A stretch of 64,000 nt of DNA from Massilia sp. Se16.2.3 (GTDB taxonomy: Bacteria; Pseudomonadota; Gammaproteobacteria; Burkholderiales; Burkholderiaceae_D). This document shows, piece after piece, positions 48,127 through 59,487 of this stretch (position 1 is its first letter; each line of letters starts with the position of its first letter). The notes under the pieces are model-generated. The model had not been told where the DNA came from, did no database searches, and worked only from the letters and a program-made list of their open reading frames with translations. The stretch spans positions 1,302,001 through 1,366,000 of the forward strand of contig NZ_CP050451.1 in NCBI RefSeq assembly GCF_014171595.1, written 5' to 3'. The position numbers and the translations under genes were made by a program.

Positions 48127-48597
48127 ATGCCTACCTACATACTGAACGGCCCCGTGGGCCAGCGCGGCCCCGGCAAAAAAGTCTGCACCTTCACTGGCGG
48201 GACGCTGCAAGATCCGAGCATGAAACTGGGACCGGACGGGGCGCACTGGGCCGTGCTCACTGCCGACGAGGTCGTAACGCTGACGACGGAGCACGTCCGT
48301 TACCAGCACGTCGCGGCTGTGCCGATCAGGCACCTGTGCGCACAGAAGAGCGGGTGGGCATTCACGGTATTCGGCTCTTCCTTGCCCCACGCCGTCGCCT
48401 TCCTGCACATCCGCCCGCCGGTAGCACTCGTCGCGGCAATGGGGGATGCCCCGAACCGGATGGAGTTCTCGGGCGCCGATCTTCTCAGGTGTTACCTGCG
48501 CGCGGCCGACGGCGTGCGCAGCCCGCGCGTGTGGCGGCGCGAGATGCCTGGCTGGGATGAGATCGCAGTCAATTTCTGCGTCGACCGGGCGGCATAG
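48127..48597 (+). CDS. Hypothetical protein, no recognised family
   Basis: 156 residues, MPTYILNGPVGQRGPGKKVC to EIAVNFCVDRAA. No signal peptide or membrane helix. It reads like a small alpha/beta cytosolic protein, with a Gly/Lys-rich first 35 residues and four Cys in all. Codon use resembles the surrounding genes, supporting a real gene. Start ATG after GGAAGCGAG. Flanked by tyrosinase upstream and a convergent DUF3592 gene. Function not known. Confidence 0.6.
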   Translation: MPTYILNGPVGQRGPGKKVCTFTGGTLQDPSMKLGPDGAHWAVLTADEVVTLTTEHVRYQHVAAVPIRHLCAQKSGWAFTVFGSSLPHAVAFLHIRPPVALVAAMGDAPNRMEFSGADLLRCYLRAADGVRSPRVWRREMPGWDEIAVNFCVDRAA

Positions 48598-48656
48598 GGG
48601 GCGGCCCAGATTGGAAGCGACGCGACCGGAAACCCTGCCCCGGCACGGCTTCTATT

Positions 48657-49094
48657 TTATCGCTGCACCAGCCAGAACGGCAGCGCAATAAAGCCCAGTC
48701 CGAAGATCACCACCAGCCAGAGCCAGCGATGGGCGCCGGGGCGGATGGTGCTGCGATGCGGATTACGCGGGTTGAAGGCGACAGGGAGCCGCTGGCCGGA
48801 ACTGTATCCGCTGCCGGACTCAGCGGCATTGGCGCGGCTGGACACCCCGGAACCGAGGCTGCTCTTGCCCCGGTAGACTTTACCGTCGACGACGTATCGG
48901 TAATGCAGGACAGGGTAGTAGAAGACCGCGTTCTGGCTGCTGCCGATGTCGCCCCGGGTCTTCACCACCGCCACTTCGACGACCGTTCCCGCTACTTGCG
49001 GCCAGCTGGCCGACCCGCGGTACCTGTACAGGCCGGCCGCGCCAACTGCTGCAATAGCAACGCCCACCAGCACCGGTACCCATTCGCCGGCCAC
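48657..49094 (-). CDS. DUF3592-type membrane protein
   Basis: 145 residues with a hydrophobic helix at each end (VLVGVAIAAVGAAGLYRYRG and WLWLVVIFGLGFIALPFWLV) around a soluble beta-rich core (YPVLHYRYVVDGKVYRGKSS, PVAFNPRNPHRSTIRPG). This matches DUF3592, where the core tends to carry such YxYxVxGxxY and YNPxxP-type motifs. The GTG start is 3 bp after the hemB stop, so it is probably co-translated with hemB. Function unknown. Confidence 0.78.
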   Translation of the reverse strand: MAGEWVPVLVGVAIAAVGAAGLYRYRGSASWPQVAGTVVEVAVVKTRGDIGSSQNAVFYYPVLHYRYVVDGKVYRGKSSLGSGVSSRANAAESGSGYSSGQRLPVAFNPRNPHRSTIRPGAHRWLWLVVIFGLGFIALPFWLVQR

Positions 49095-49097
49095 CGC

Positions 49098-50854
<1,757 letters not shown>

Positions 50855-50902
50855 GGGGAGAGGTGAAAAAGGCAATGAATTGAAGCAATGAAAAAACAAA
50901 GC

Positions 50903-50914
50903 TATTGTACAATA
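50903..50914. promoter_or_regulatory. Palindromic TATTGTACAATA between engB and cytochrome c4
   Basis: A perfect 12-bp palindrome containing TACAAT on both strands, about 50 bp from the engB start. It may be the -10 of the engB promoter, and potentially works in both directions or as an operator. Confidence 0.4.
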
Positions 50915-50929
50915 AGGGGTTGGTGGTTG

Positions 50930-51066
50930 GACCTCGATCAACCTACTGCGCGTCGGATTGGCGTCCTGCGATGCTCCGCAACGGCGGACCGGCTGTACTC
51001 CTCGTACAGCTGCGCTTCTCGGACACCACTCCTTCCGCTCGCTACGGTTGCTCGAGGCCCCGTTAC
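50930..51066. other. Noncoding structured segment between engB and the cytochrome c4 gene
   Basis: No gene is supported in 50855-51128. The middle holds several hairpins, the clearest being GCTGTAC/GTACAGC around a 5-nt loop near 50990-51010. Its style (CCTGCGATGCTCCGCAACGG, then a GTAC hairpin, then GCGCTTCTCGG) resembles the element at 32714-32812 in layout though not in sequence. It may be a second dispersed element. Confidence 0.4.
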
Positions 51067-51128
51067 GCTGTCGGTGGGGGCCGCTTTAGTTCTTTACAAT
51101 CTGTTGTCGACTTTTTCAGGGTGCTCGA

Positions 51129-51809
51129 ATGAATCGTGTGTCTGTATCGTCCGCTGCTGCGGTGTTCGTGAAATCGTTGTTGGTTGCAAGCCTGGCGTTC
51201 GCCGGCGCTGCCCATGCACAGCACGCCGCCGCCCCGGCTGCCGCCAAGCCCGACGCCGCCAAGGGCGCCACCCTGTACGACGGCGGCGACAACGTTAGAG
51301 GCCTGCCGGCCTGCGTATCCTGCCACGGCGCCAACGGCAATTCGAGCATTGCCGTCAATCCGAAACTGTCGTCGCAGATCGAAGCCTACACCCACAAGCA
51401 GCTGGTCGACTTCACCACGCCGAACCGCCAGCACCCGGTCATGACCACCTACGCCAAGATGCTCACCGAGGAAGAAAAGCGCAACATCGCCGCCTACCTC
51501 GCTACCCAGAAAACCAAACCGGGCGCCGCCAAGAACAAGGACACGGTCGAACTGGGCCGCAAGATCTATCGCGGCGGCATTGCCGAGAAAGGCGTTGCTG
51601 CCTGCGCCAGCTGCCACGGCGCCGCCGGTGCCGGCATCCCGGTGCAGTATCCGCGCCTGGCCGGCCAGCAGCAGGACTACACGCTGGCCCAGCTGGTCTC
51701 GTTCAAGAACGGCACCCGCAACAACAGCCCGCAGATGACGGCGCTGTCGCAGCGCATGTCGGAAGCGGAGATGAAGGCGGTGGCCGACTATATCGCCGGC
51801 CTGCGCTGA
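51129..51809 (+). CDS. Dihaem cytochrome c4-like protein
   Basis: 226 residues, signal peptide to AHA-QH at about residue 30. Two c-type haem sites: CVSCH (62-66) and CASCH (159-163), with Met ligands likely in HPVMTTYAKML and MTALSQRMSEAE. This is the tandem-domain cytochrome c4 pattern, a periplasmic electron carrier to terminal oxidases. Followed by the ResB/CcsB pair that attaches haem to such proteins. Family firm, partner inferred. Confidence 0.92.
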   Translation: MNRVSVSSAAAVFVKSLLVASLAFAGAAHAQHAAAPAAAKPDAAKGATLYDGGDNVRGLPACVSCHGANGNSSIAVNPKLSSQIEAYTHKQLVDFTTPNRQHPVMTTYAKMLTEEEKRNIAAYLATQKTKPGAAKNKDTVELGRKIYRGGIAEKGVAACASCHGAAGAGIPVQYPRLAGQQQDYTLAQLVSFKNGTRNNSPQMTALSQRMSEAEMKAVADYIAGLR

Positions 51810-51926
51810 TTTGCCAGGCGCTTCGAGTCGGACAGAACTGTGAGGGAAGGGCGGCAGCGCAAGCTGGCGCCCTTTTTGCTGTAAGCTCGCGGCGAACCGT
51901 GCCGCAAGAGGAAGTTTGGTAGAACA

Positions 51927-54014
51927 ATGAGCACCACCGGAATTGAACTGAAGTCGCGCCGCGGCGCATTGGCCGAGGCCGTCGAGCTGGTGTCGTCGAT
52001 GCGCTTTGCCATCAGCCTGCTGGTGCTGGTGTCGATTGCCGCCATCATCGGCACCGTGGTGCGCCAGAGCGACATCATGCCGAACTACGTCAACCAGTTC
52101 GGTCCCTTCTGGTACGAGGTGTTCCGCAAGTTCGGCATCTATACCGTCTATACCAGCTGGTGGTTCCTCCTCATCCTGCTGGTCCTGATCGTCTCGACCA
52201 CGCTCTGCGTCGTGCGCAATGCGCCGAAGATGATGCGCGACATGCGCAGCTGGCGCGAGAGCGTACGCGAAGACTCGCTGCGCAATTTTCACCACAAGAG
52301 CGAGTGGCACGCGGACCTGGCCCCGGCCGCGCTGGCGGCGCAGAGTGCGGCGCGCCTGCAGCATGCCGGCTATGCGGTGAAGATCATCGAGAAGGACACG
52401 GGCACGCTGGTGGCGGCGAAAAAAGGCGCCGGCAACAAGTTCGGCTACATCTTCGCGCACACGGCCATCATCGTCATCCTGCTGGGCGGCATGCTCGATT
52501 CCGAATTGCCCATCCGCTTGCAGCAATGGATATACGGCAAGACTCCGTACAGTGGTGGCGGCCTGATCGCCCAGATTCCCGAGCAGCACCGCCTGAGCGT
52601 GTCGAACCCGACCTACCGCGGCAATATCCTGCTGGCCGAAGGGCAGGTCGGCCGCATCGCCACGATCGCGCAGTCGGGCGGCTCGTTGCTGCAGGAACTG
52701 CCCTTCGAGATCGAACTGAAGAAATTCCACATCGATTTCTACTCGACCGGCATGCCGAAACTGTTCGCCAGCGACGTCATCGTGCACGACCGCGAAGCGA
52801 ACACCACCTTCCCGGCGACGATCAAGGTCAACCAGCCGCTGATCTACAAGGGCGTGGCCGTCTACCAGTCGAGCTTCGAGGATGGTGGCAGCAAACTGAA
52901 GCTGACGGGCTTCCCGATGGCGGGCGCCGACGCGAAGGCTTTTACCATCGCCGGCGAAGTCAACGGCAGCACGGAACTGAAAGCGGGCGGCGCCACCTTC
53001 TCGGTCGAGTGGTCGGGCTTCCGCCCCTTCAATGTCGAGAACACCGCGGCCGGCAACGACGTGCGCGCGGTCGCGACCGGTAAATCCTTCAACGAGCAGT
53101 TCGCCGCGACGCTGGGCAAGGCCTCCGGTTCGGCAGCCAAGAACAGCGCCAACAAGGACCTGAAGAATGTGGGTCCGAGCGTGCAGTACAAGCTGCGCGA
53201 CCAGACCGGGCAGGCGCGAGAATTCCTGAACTACATGCAGCCGGTGACGCTCGATGGCGTGCAGGTCTACCTGGCCGGCGTGCGATCCAGCCCGGCCGAG
53301 GAATTCCGCTTCCTGCGCATTCCCGCCGACGACGAATACAGCGTGCGCGAATGGATGCGCCTGCGCGCCGCCCTGCACGACCCCGCCCTGCGCGCGCAGG
53401 CGGCGCGCAGCTATGCCGCCCGTGCACTGGCGCCCGGCCAGGCCGCGGGCTTTGCCGGGCAGCTCGAGCAGTCGGCTGCGCGTACGCTGGGCATGTTCGC
53501 CGGCGAGGGCACGCCGGGCGGTTTCGTCGCCGTGGCCCAGTTCCTGGAAAAGATCCCGCAGGCCGAGCAGGAAAAGGCGACGGGCGTGGTCATGAAGATG
53601 CTGAACGGCGTGCTGTGGGAATTGTGGCAGGCTGCCCGCGCGCAAGCGGGGCTGGCGCCGATCGAACCGAGCGAACAGCATGGCCGCTTCCTGCAACTGG
53701 CGACCAATACCCTGTCGGACAGCTTCTTCTACGGCGCCCCGGTCTACCTGCAGCTCGACGAATTCAACGAAGTGAAAGCTTCGGTGCTGCAGGTGACGCG
53801 CTCGCCGGGCAAGAAAATCGTCTACCTCGGCTGCGCGCTGCTGATTGCCGGCATCTTCGCGATGTTTTACATCCGCGACCGCCGCATCTGGATCTGGGTA
53901 CGGGGCGACGCGGGCAGGGCGCATGCGCTGTTCGCCATGAGCACCCAGCGCAAGACACTCGATTTCGAAAAAGAGTTCGCCGAACTGGCCACCACATTGC
54001 CGCAATCGGCGTAA
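51927..54014 (+). CDS. resB: Cytochrome c biogenesis protein ResB (Ccs1)
   Basis: 695 residues. Three N-terminal helices (SMRFAISLLVLVSIAAIIGT, TSWWFLLILLVLIVSTTLCV, KFGYIFAHTAIIVILLGGML), a large periplasmic domain, and a final helix (KIVYLGCALLIAGIFAMFYI). ResB works with CcsA/CcsB as System II cytochrome c synthetase, bringing haem and reduced apocytochrome together outside the membrane. Conserved QSDIMPNYVNQFGPFWYEVF. It has the long betaproteobacterial form. The ccsB gene follows 40 bp later. Confidence 0.95.
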   Translation: MSTTGIELKSRRGALAEAVELVSSMRFAISLLVLVSIAAIIGTVVRQSDIMPNYVNQFGPFWYEVFRKFGIYTVYTSWWFLLILLVLIVSTTLCVVRNAPKMMRDMRSWRESVREDSLRNFHHKSEWHADLAPAALAAQSAARLQHAGYAVKIIEKDTGTLVAAKKGAGNKFGYIFAHTAIIVILLGGMLDSELPIRLQQWIYGKTPYSGGGLIAQIPEQHRLSVSNPTYRGNILLAEGQVGRIATIAQSGGSLLQELPFEIELKKFHIDFYSTGMPKLFASDVIVHDREANTTFPATIKVNQPLIYKGVAVYQSSFEDGGSKLKLTGFPMAGADAKAFTIAGEVNGSTELKAGGATFSVEWSGFRPFNVENTAAGNDVRAVATGKSFNEQFAATLGKASGSAAKNSANKDLKNVGPSVQYKLRDQTGQAREFLNYMQPVTLDGVQVYLAGVRSSPAEEFRFLRIPADDEYSVREWMRLRAALHDPALRAQAARSYAARALAPGQAAGFAGQLEQSAARTLGMFAGEGTPGGFVAVAQFLEKIPQAEQEKATGVVMKMLNGVLWELWQAARAQAGLAPIEPSEQHGRFLQLATNTLSDSFFYGAPVYLQLDEFNEVKASVLQVTRSPGKKIVYLGCALLIAGIFAMFYIRDRRIWIWVRGDAGRAHALFAMSTQRKTLDFEKEFAELATTLPQSA

Positions 54015-54054
54015 TCTGAACAAGTTGCACAAGATACAGGCACTGGAGACAACG

Positions 54055-55215
54055 ATGGAAGCATCCCACCTGAAAACGCCCGTCACCTACACCCAAGCGC
54101 CGGGCTATTTCCGCCGCCTCACAGCCTTCGACTGGGTCTATGGCGCCGCGCTGCTGGCCGCCGCCCTGTTCGCATTGAACCGCTACGCCGGCTTCATGGA
54201 CATCTACGAGCGCGCCATCCTGCTGCTGGCCGCGCCCACCTTTGCCGCGCTGGGCTGGCACTGGAAGCCGGTGCGCTGGCTGATTCCCCTGATCGCGCTG
54301 CTGTCGCTGTGGGCGATCGGGCTGTACGACGGCAACCTGGCAGCGGCCGACGGGCGCTTCTTCCTGAAATACATGCTGTCGAGCCAGTCCGCCATCCTGT
54401 GGATGAGCGCCTTGTTCGTGTTCTCGACCGTGTTCTACTGGATTGGGCTCCTGAGCCGTTCGCCCTCCGGTGCCGTGCTCGGTTCGCGCCTGTGCTGGGC
54501 TGCCGTGGTGCTGGGCTTTACCGGCATGATGGTGCGCTGGTTCGAGTCCTACCTGGTCGGTGCCGACGTCGGCCACATCCCGGTGTCCAATTTGTACGAG
54601 GTGTTCATCCTGTTCGCGATGATCACGGCCCTGTTCTACCTGTACTACGAAGACCGCTATGCCACCCGGCAACTGGGCGCCTTCGTCCTCTTGATCATCG
54701 CCGCGGCGGTGGGCTTCCTGCTCTGGTATACCGTCTCCCGCGACGCCGCGACGATCCAGCCGTTGGTGCCCGCCCTGCAGAGCTGGTGGATGAAGATCCA
54801 CGTGCCGGCCAATTTCATCGGCTACGGCACCTTCGCGCTGGCCGCGATGGTCGGCACCGCCTACCTGCTGAAATCGCATGGCATCCTGGCCGACCGCTTA
54901 CCAAGCCTCGAAGTGCTCGACGACGTCATGTACAAGGCCATTTCCGTCGGTTTCGCCTTCTTCACCGTCGCCACCGTGCTCGGCGCGCTGTGGGCGGCCG
55001 AGGCCTGGGGCGGCTACTGGTCGTGGGATCCGAAGGAAACCTGGGCGCTGATCGTCTGGCTGAACTACGCGGCCTGGCTGCACATGCGCCTGATGGCGGG
55101 CCTGCGCGGGCGGATGGCGGCCTGGTGGGCGGTGGTGGGTTTGCTGGTGACGACCTTTGCCTTCCTGGGCGTGAATATGTTTTTGTCGGGGTTGCATTCG
55201 TACGGGGAACTGTAA
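54055..55215 (+). CDS. ccsB: Cytochrome c biogenesis protein CcsB/CcsA (haem handling)
   Basis: 386 residues, about eight helices. The tryptophan-rich haem-binding motif WGGYWSWDPKETWALIVWLN is intact, and His residues for haem axial ligation lie in helices (KIHVPANFIGYGT, WLHMRLMAGL). It channels haem across the membrane to ResB for attachment to cytochrome c. ATG 54055 follows CTGGAGACAACG. Forms a two-gene unit with resB. Confidence 0.95.
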   Translation: MEASHLKTPVTYTQAPGYFRRLTAFDWVYGAALLAAALFALNRYAGFMDIYERAILLLAAPTFAALGWHWKPVRWLIPLIALLSLWAIGLYDGNLAAADGRFFLKYMLSSQSAILWMSALFVFSTVFYWIGLLSRSPSGAVLGSRLCWAAVVLGFTGMMVRWFESYLVGADVGHIPVSNLYEVFILFAMITALFYLYYEDRYATRQLGAFVLLIIAAAVGFLLWYTVSRDAATIQPLVPALQSWWMKIHVPANFIGYGTFALAAMVGTAYLLKSHGILADRLPSLEVLDDVMYKAISVGFAFFTVATVLGALWAAEAWGGYWSWDPKETWALIVWLNYAAWLHMRLMAGLRGRMAAWWAVVGLLVTTFAFLGVNMFLSGLHSYGEL

Positions 55216-55245
55216 GCCGGCGAGGGTGTGCCATCGTTCGTTGAA

Positions 55246-55275
55246 CGCGTGGGCGGGGGACCCGCCCACGCTACG
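55246..55275. repeat. REP-like element between ccsB and msrP
   Basis: CGCGTGGGCGGG-GA-CCCGCCCACGCTACG, a single hairpin of the same family as those at 3271 and 37305, with the last bases CGCTACG instead of CCCTACG. Confidence 0.7.
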
Positions 55276-55344
55276 AACATCCATCGTGGCAAAGCGATTT
55301 GACGAAATCGTGTACAGTCAGGATTCAATTGCCTGGAGTTAGCG

Positions 55345-56325
55345 ATGCTCATCAAATCCTCCCGCGACGGCCTCAATCCGCCGTCGTCTTCCGAGATCAC
55401 GCCGCGCGCCGTGTACGAAGAGCGGCGCCGCTTCATCGCGAAAATGGCGGCCGGCGCCGCCGTCGGCAGCGCGCTCTGGGAAATGGCCAACCGCGAAGCC
55501 TTCGCCCAGACGGCGCCTGGCCAGAAGCTCGCCGCCCGCGCCAACCCAAGCATGTCGACCACCGAGCCGCGCACCGCCTTCAAGGATGCGACGGGCTACA
55601 ACAATTTCTATGAGTTCGGCCTCGACAAGAGCGACCCGGCCGAGAACGCCCACACCCTGAAAACGCGGCCCTGGACGGTGGCCATCGAAGGCGAAGTGAA
55701 AAAGCCGCTGCGCCTCGACATCGATAGCCTGACCAAGCTCGCGCCGCTGGAAGAGCGCGTCTACCGGCTGCGCTGCGTAGAGGGCTGGTCGATGGTGATT
55801 CCCTGGGTCGGCTATTCGCTGTCGAATTTGATCCGCCACGTGGAACCGAACGGCAACGCCAAATTCGTCGAATTCACGACCCTGGCCGACAGCCGCCAGA
55901 TGCCGGGCCTGCGCTCCGGCGTGCTCGACTGGCCGTATGTGGAAGGCCTGCGCCTGGACGAAGCCATGCATCCGCTGGCGCTGCTCACCGTCGGCATGTA
56001 CGGCCAGGTGCTGCCGAACCAGAACGGTGCGCCGGTGCGCGTGGTCCTGCCCTGGAAATACGGCTTCAAGTCCGCCAAGTCGATCGTACGCATCCGTTTT
56101 ACACGCGAGCAGCCGAAGACGGCCTGGAACGTGTCGGCGCCCTCCGAATACGGTTTCTACTCGAACGTGAACCCGAAGGTGGACCACCCGCGCTGGTCGC
56201 AGGCCACCGAGCGCCGCATCGGCGAAGACGGCTTCTTCAAGAAGAAACGCGACACCCTGATGTTCAACGGCTATCCCGAGGTCGCCTCGCTGTACGCCGG
56301 CATGGACCTGAAAAAGTTCTTCTAA
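55345..56325 (+). CDS. msrP: Protein-methionine-sulfoxide reductase catalytic subunit MsrP (YedY)
   Basis: 326 residues. The twin-arginine signal [20 protein letters not shown] directs the folded molybdoenzyme to the periplasm. Cys144 in [16 protein letters not shown] is the molybdenum ligand. The C-terminal part ([20 protein letters not shown]) also fits. It repairs oxidised methionines of envelope proteins, using electrons from MsrQ, whose gene follows 2 bp later. System complete here. Confidence 0.96.
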   Translation: MLIKSSRDGLNPPSSSEITPRAVYEERRRFIAKMAAGAAVGSALWEMANREAFAQTAPGQKLAARANPSMSTTEPRTAFKDATGYNNFYEFGLDKSDPAENAHTLKTRPWTVAIEGEVKKPLRLDIDSLTKLAPLEERVYRLRCVEGWSMVIPWVGYSLSNLIRHVEPNGNAKFVEFTTLADSRQMPGLRSGVLDWPYVEGLRLDEAMHPLALLTVGMYGQVLPNQNGAPVRVVLPWKYGFKSAKSIVRIRFTREQPKTAWNVSAPSEYGFYSNVNPKVDHPRWSQATERRIGEDGFFKKKRDTLMFNGYPEVASLYAGMDLKKFF

Positions 56326-56327
56326 CC

Positions 56328-56951
56328 GTGGCGTTCGCTCCAGCCCCGAAGCAGCTCTCGCTCATCAAGACGCTCCTCTTCGTCGCGGCGCTGCTGCCCT
56401 TCATTCGCATCGCCTGGCTCGTGTTCCGGCAGGTGCCGGTCGATCCGCTCGAATTCATCACCCACGAGACGGGCGACTGGGCCCTGTACCTGTTGACCAT
56501 CACGCTGGCGGTGACGCCGTTGCGGCGCCTGACCGGCTGGAACTGGTTAATTAAACTGCGGCGCATGCTCGGCCTGTTCGCGTTTTTCTACGCGCTGCTG
56601 CATTTCATTGCTTTTTTCTGGTTCGATCATTTCTTCGACGTGGGCGCCATGCTGCGCGACGTCGGCAAGCGGCCCTTCATCCTGGTCGGTTTCACCGCCT
56701 TCGTGCTGCTGATTCCGCTGGCGGCCACGAGCACGAACGGCATGATCCGCCGGCTGGGCGGCAAGCGCTGGCAATGGCTGCACCGCCTGATCTACCTGGT
56801 CGCGCCGCTGGCGGTGCTGCATTACTGGTGGATGAAGGCGGCCAAGAACAACCTGGCGCAGCCGATGCTGTTCGCGGGGATCGTCGCGCTGCTGCTGGGA
56901 CTGCGCGTGTTGTGGAGCCGCGGCAAGGCGCGCACGGGGGCGCGCGCCTGA
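56328..56951 (+). CDS. msrQ: Haem-binding membrane subunit MsrQ (YedZ)
   Basis: 207 residues, six helices, beginning at GTG 56328. Haem ligand His residues are seen in LLHFIAFFWFDHF and WLHRLIYLVAPLAVLHYWWM. Passes electrons from the quinone pool or a flavin reductase to MsrP. The conserved EFITHETGDWALYLLTITLA and TPLRRLTGWNWLIKLRRMLG match the ferric-reductase-like YedZ family. Confidence 0.95.
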   Translation: MAFAPAPKQLSLIKTLLFVAALLPFIRIAWLVFRQVPVDPLEFITHETGDWALYLLTITLAVTPLRRLTGWNWLIKLRRMLGLFAFFYALLHFIAFFWFDHFFDVGAMLRDVGKRPFILVGFTAFVLLIPLAATSTNGMIRRLGGKRWQWLHRLIYLVAPLAVLHYWWMKAAKNNLAQPMLFAGIVALLLGLRVLWSRGKARTGARA

Positions 56952-56955
56952 GCTT

Positions 56956-58765
56956 CTAATCGACGTTGCAGGTGGTGTCGCTGTCCACGACAGGGATCAG
57001 CCGCAGGCGCTTGCCGGCAAAGGCGATGTCCGACAGGCGCGGCGGCACGGCGCGCGGCAACTCCCCGGCGGCCTGCGCATCGGGAATACATTCGCGCTCG
57101 TTGCCCGTGCTGCCGATGACGCGCCACTTGCCCGCTTCCTGTTCGCCGAACACCAGCGTGCGCTTCTCGGCGCTGCCGACCACCAGGATTTCCGCCTTGC
57201 CGTCGCCGCTCACGTCGAGCTGGTAGACCTCGCAAGGCTCGCCTGCCTTGCTCAGGCAGTTCGGCGGAAACGGATAGCCCGGCAGCGTCGTCCAGTCGGT
57301 ATGCAGGAAACTGTCCGGCAGGCGCATGCCCTGCGGACGGGGATGCAGGTTCGCGGCGATCACATCGCCCACCGGCGCCAGCTCTTTTTTGTCCCAAGCG
57401 TGCTGCATCTTGCGCACGGCCGCGATCCGCTCGCGCACCCTGCTTCCCGGGTAGTTGCCGGCCCGCGCTTCGAGCTGGTCCAAAGCCGCGTTACCAAAAC
57501 GCTTGCCGTCGAAGCGCAGGTAGGCAAAGTCGAATTTCTCGAGCGTGATCCGTCCCGCTTGCAGCCGCGCCATCTGGTCGTTCACCGACAGCCGCGCCGG
57601 GTCGAGCAGCGGCGAAAACAGCGCCAGCATCACGCCGAGCACGACGAAGGCAGTGGCGACGTTGACTGGCGCCAGCCCATTCAACCAGCCGCGGCGCAGG
57701 GGCCGCCGCGCCATAGCCGAGCGCGTAGCAGAGCGCCACCAGCGTGCAGGCGGCGGCGACGATGCGGTCGTGCGTCCAGCCGTAGTCGCCCACGCGCAGC
57801 GCCAGCGCGTAGACCGCAATGGCCACCACCGGCGCCAGCAGCAGGGCCGCCACGCGTGCGCTGAGGCGTACGGGACGCGCGACCGGGGCGCTGCCGTTCT
57901 GCCAGGCCGCATTGATCAGGACGACGAGGGCGGCCGCGGCGAGCAGCAGCACGGTGGCGGCCTGGCGCGTCGCCCACAGCGGCGCCAGTCCCGTGAACGG
58001 CAGGCTGAGCAGGAAGGCGCCGACGAATACCGTCAGCACCGGCAGGATCCACGAGGCCAGCATCAACAGCAGGCCGCGGATGCCCTGCACGATGGCAGGG
58101 CGCACGTCGGTCAGGTGGAGGGCGCAGGCATAGGCGAAGGACGTTACCGGAATCGAGAACCAGGGTTCCCGGATCAGTTCCGCGAAGAAGGTGAGCTTCA
58201 CCAGCTTGAAGAGCTCGGCGCCGAGCTGTAGTGCCAGCCAGGTGATGCCGACGAAAAGGCCGCTGAAGGCCAGTTGCACGCCCAGCTTCCAGGCGATGTC
58301 GAAATAGGTGGCGTAGCTGGCGATGCGGCGGCGGTCGCGCGCGCCGGACAGCACCAGCGCATGCGCGATGAACAGGCCGACAACCAGCATCCCCCAGAGT
58401 GCCGGCGAGGGCATGGCCACGTGCGGATTGCGTTCGAAATCCAGCTGGCTGCCCCTGCGCCAGATATCGTACAGCGCCAGGCCGGCGACCGCGACGGCGG
58501 CGCCCGCGACCCACAGCAGCGCCTGGCGCCGCGTCAACTGGCCGAGGCCGCTCACCAGCAGCAGCGGACAAAACAGGGCCACCAGCAGCATCGGCGCGTA
58601 CAGCAGGGGTTCGATGGCCGGCCAGACATCGTAGGCGCCTACCAGGTAGAGCAGGTAGAGCGCGATACCCTGGAGCAGGCCGATGCCCAGGCGCAGGAAG
58701 GCAATGCGTCGCGGAATGGGGGATTCCGTTGTCGGCAGGGTGCCTGAAGAAGCCGCTGGCTGCAT
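56956..58765 (-). pseudogene. DUF4153 membrane protein, frameshifted near 57690-57710
   Basis: The N-terminal frame (from 58765) has about ten hydrophobic helices: AFLRLGIGLLQGIALYLLYL through IVAAACTLVALCYALGYGAA. At that point the frame is lost in a GGCCGCCGCG stretch and resumes as RRGWLNGLAPVNVATAFVVL. The C-terminal part is soluble and ends DSDTTCNVD. The order, helices first and then KFDFAYLRFDGKRFGNAALD, matches DUF4153 proteins of Burkholderiales. Function unknown. One indel would restore about 600 residues. Confidence 0.75.
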
Positions 58766-58967
58766 GAACGATGCTCCGGGTTGTTGAACTGGAGCATCTT
58801 ATCATTCTACCAAGCGTTGTCGACCGGTCTTTTCAGTATGGTCGAGTTGTATTTACCCTCTGAAACGTTTGGTCACTTTCCTTACCGGTTTGGTTCACCT
58901 GCCCGGTCCGATTCGCGGTGTAATGGCTTCACTGACGCAGTCCAGCGTACATCGAAAGGAACGACAA

Positions 58968-59414
58968 ATGAAAACCAAACTGATCGCATCCGCACTGATC
59001 GCCTTGAGCATGGCTGCCAGCGGCAGCGCGTTTGCCCAGCGCGGTGACTATGGCAATGATCGTTACGACCACGACCGCAACGGCCGGACCGAGCAAAGGC
59101 ATGACAACCGCTACGACCGCCATGACAACAGCTATAACCGTCACGATGACCGTTATGACCGCCATGACGGCCGCCGCGACAACGACGCGCGCCGCTATGA
59201 TCGCGACGACTACCGTGGCGGTTCCCGCCATGACTTCCGCCGCGGCGAGCGCCTGAGCCAGGAATACCGCAGCGACCGCTACGTCGTCAGCGACTGGCGC
59301 GCCCGCCGCCTCAGCGCGCCGCCTTATGGCCACCATTGGGTCCGCGCCGGTAACGACTACGTGCTGGCCGCGATCGCCACCGGGATCATTGCCCAGGTCC
59401 TGCTGAACAATTAA
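58968..59414 (+). CDS. RcnB-family periplasmic protein with His/Asp/Arg repeats
   Basis: 148 residues, signal peptide MKTKLIASALIALSMAASGS to FAQ. The middle is a tandem of short RYDRHD-type units, very rich in His, Asp and Arg, probably disordered and metal-binding. The C-terminal YVVSDWRARRLSAPPYGHHW VRAGNDYVL block matches RcnB, a periplasmic protein tied to nickel/cobalt homeostasis in E. coli. The repeats here are much longer than in E. coli RcnB. Start after GAAAGGAACGACAA. Confidence 0.85.
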   Translation: MKTKLIASALIALSMAASGSAFAQRGDYGNDRYDHDRNGRTEQRHDNRYDRHDNSYNRHDDRYDRHDGRRDNDARRYDRDDYRGGSRHDFRRGERLSQEYRSDRYVVSDWRARRLSAPPYGHHWVRAGNDYVLAAIATGIIAQVLLNN

Positions 59415-59429
59415 GCGGGTTCGAAGAAC

Positions 59430-59468
59430 AAAAAAGCCGCGTCCCTGAAGAAGGGCGCGGCTTTTTTT
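59430..59468. terminator. Bidirectional terminator between the RcnB-like gene and lysA
   Basis: AAAAAAGCCGCG...CGCGGCTTTTTTT, with an extra CCCT/AGGG extension and short loop. Serves both convergent genes. Confidence 0.9.
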
Positions 59469-59487
59469 CGTCCAGACGGGAGGCGTC

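Noticed and set aside
51063..54086. A 1007-codon open frame opposite cytochrome c4 and resB
   Set aside because: Shadow of the plus-strand genes; low-complexity Arg/Ala/His translation and no motifs.
59050..59260. CRISPR-like repeats
   Set aside because: The periodic DNA is codon-level repetition in the RcnB-like coding sequence, with no spacers.
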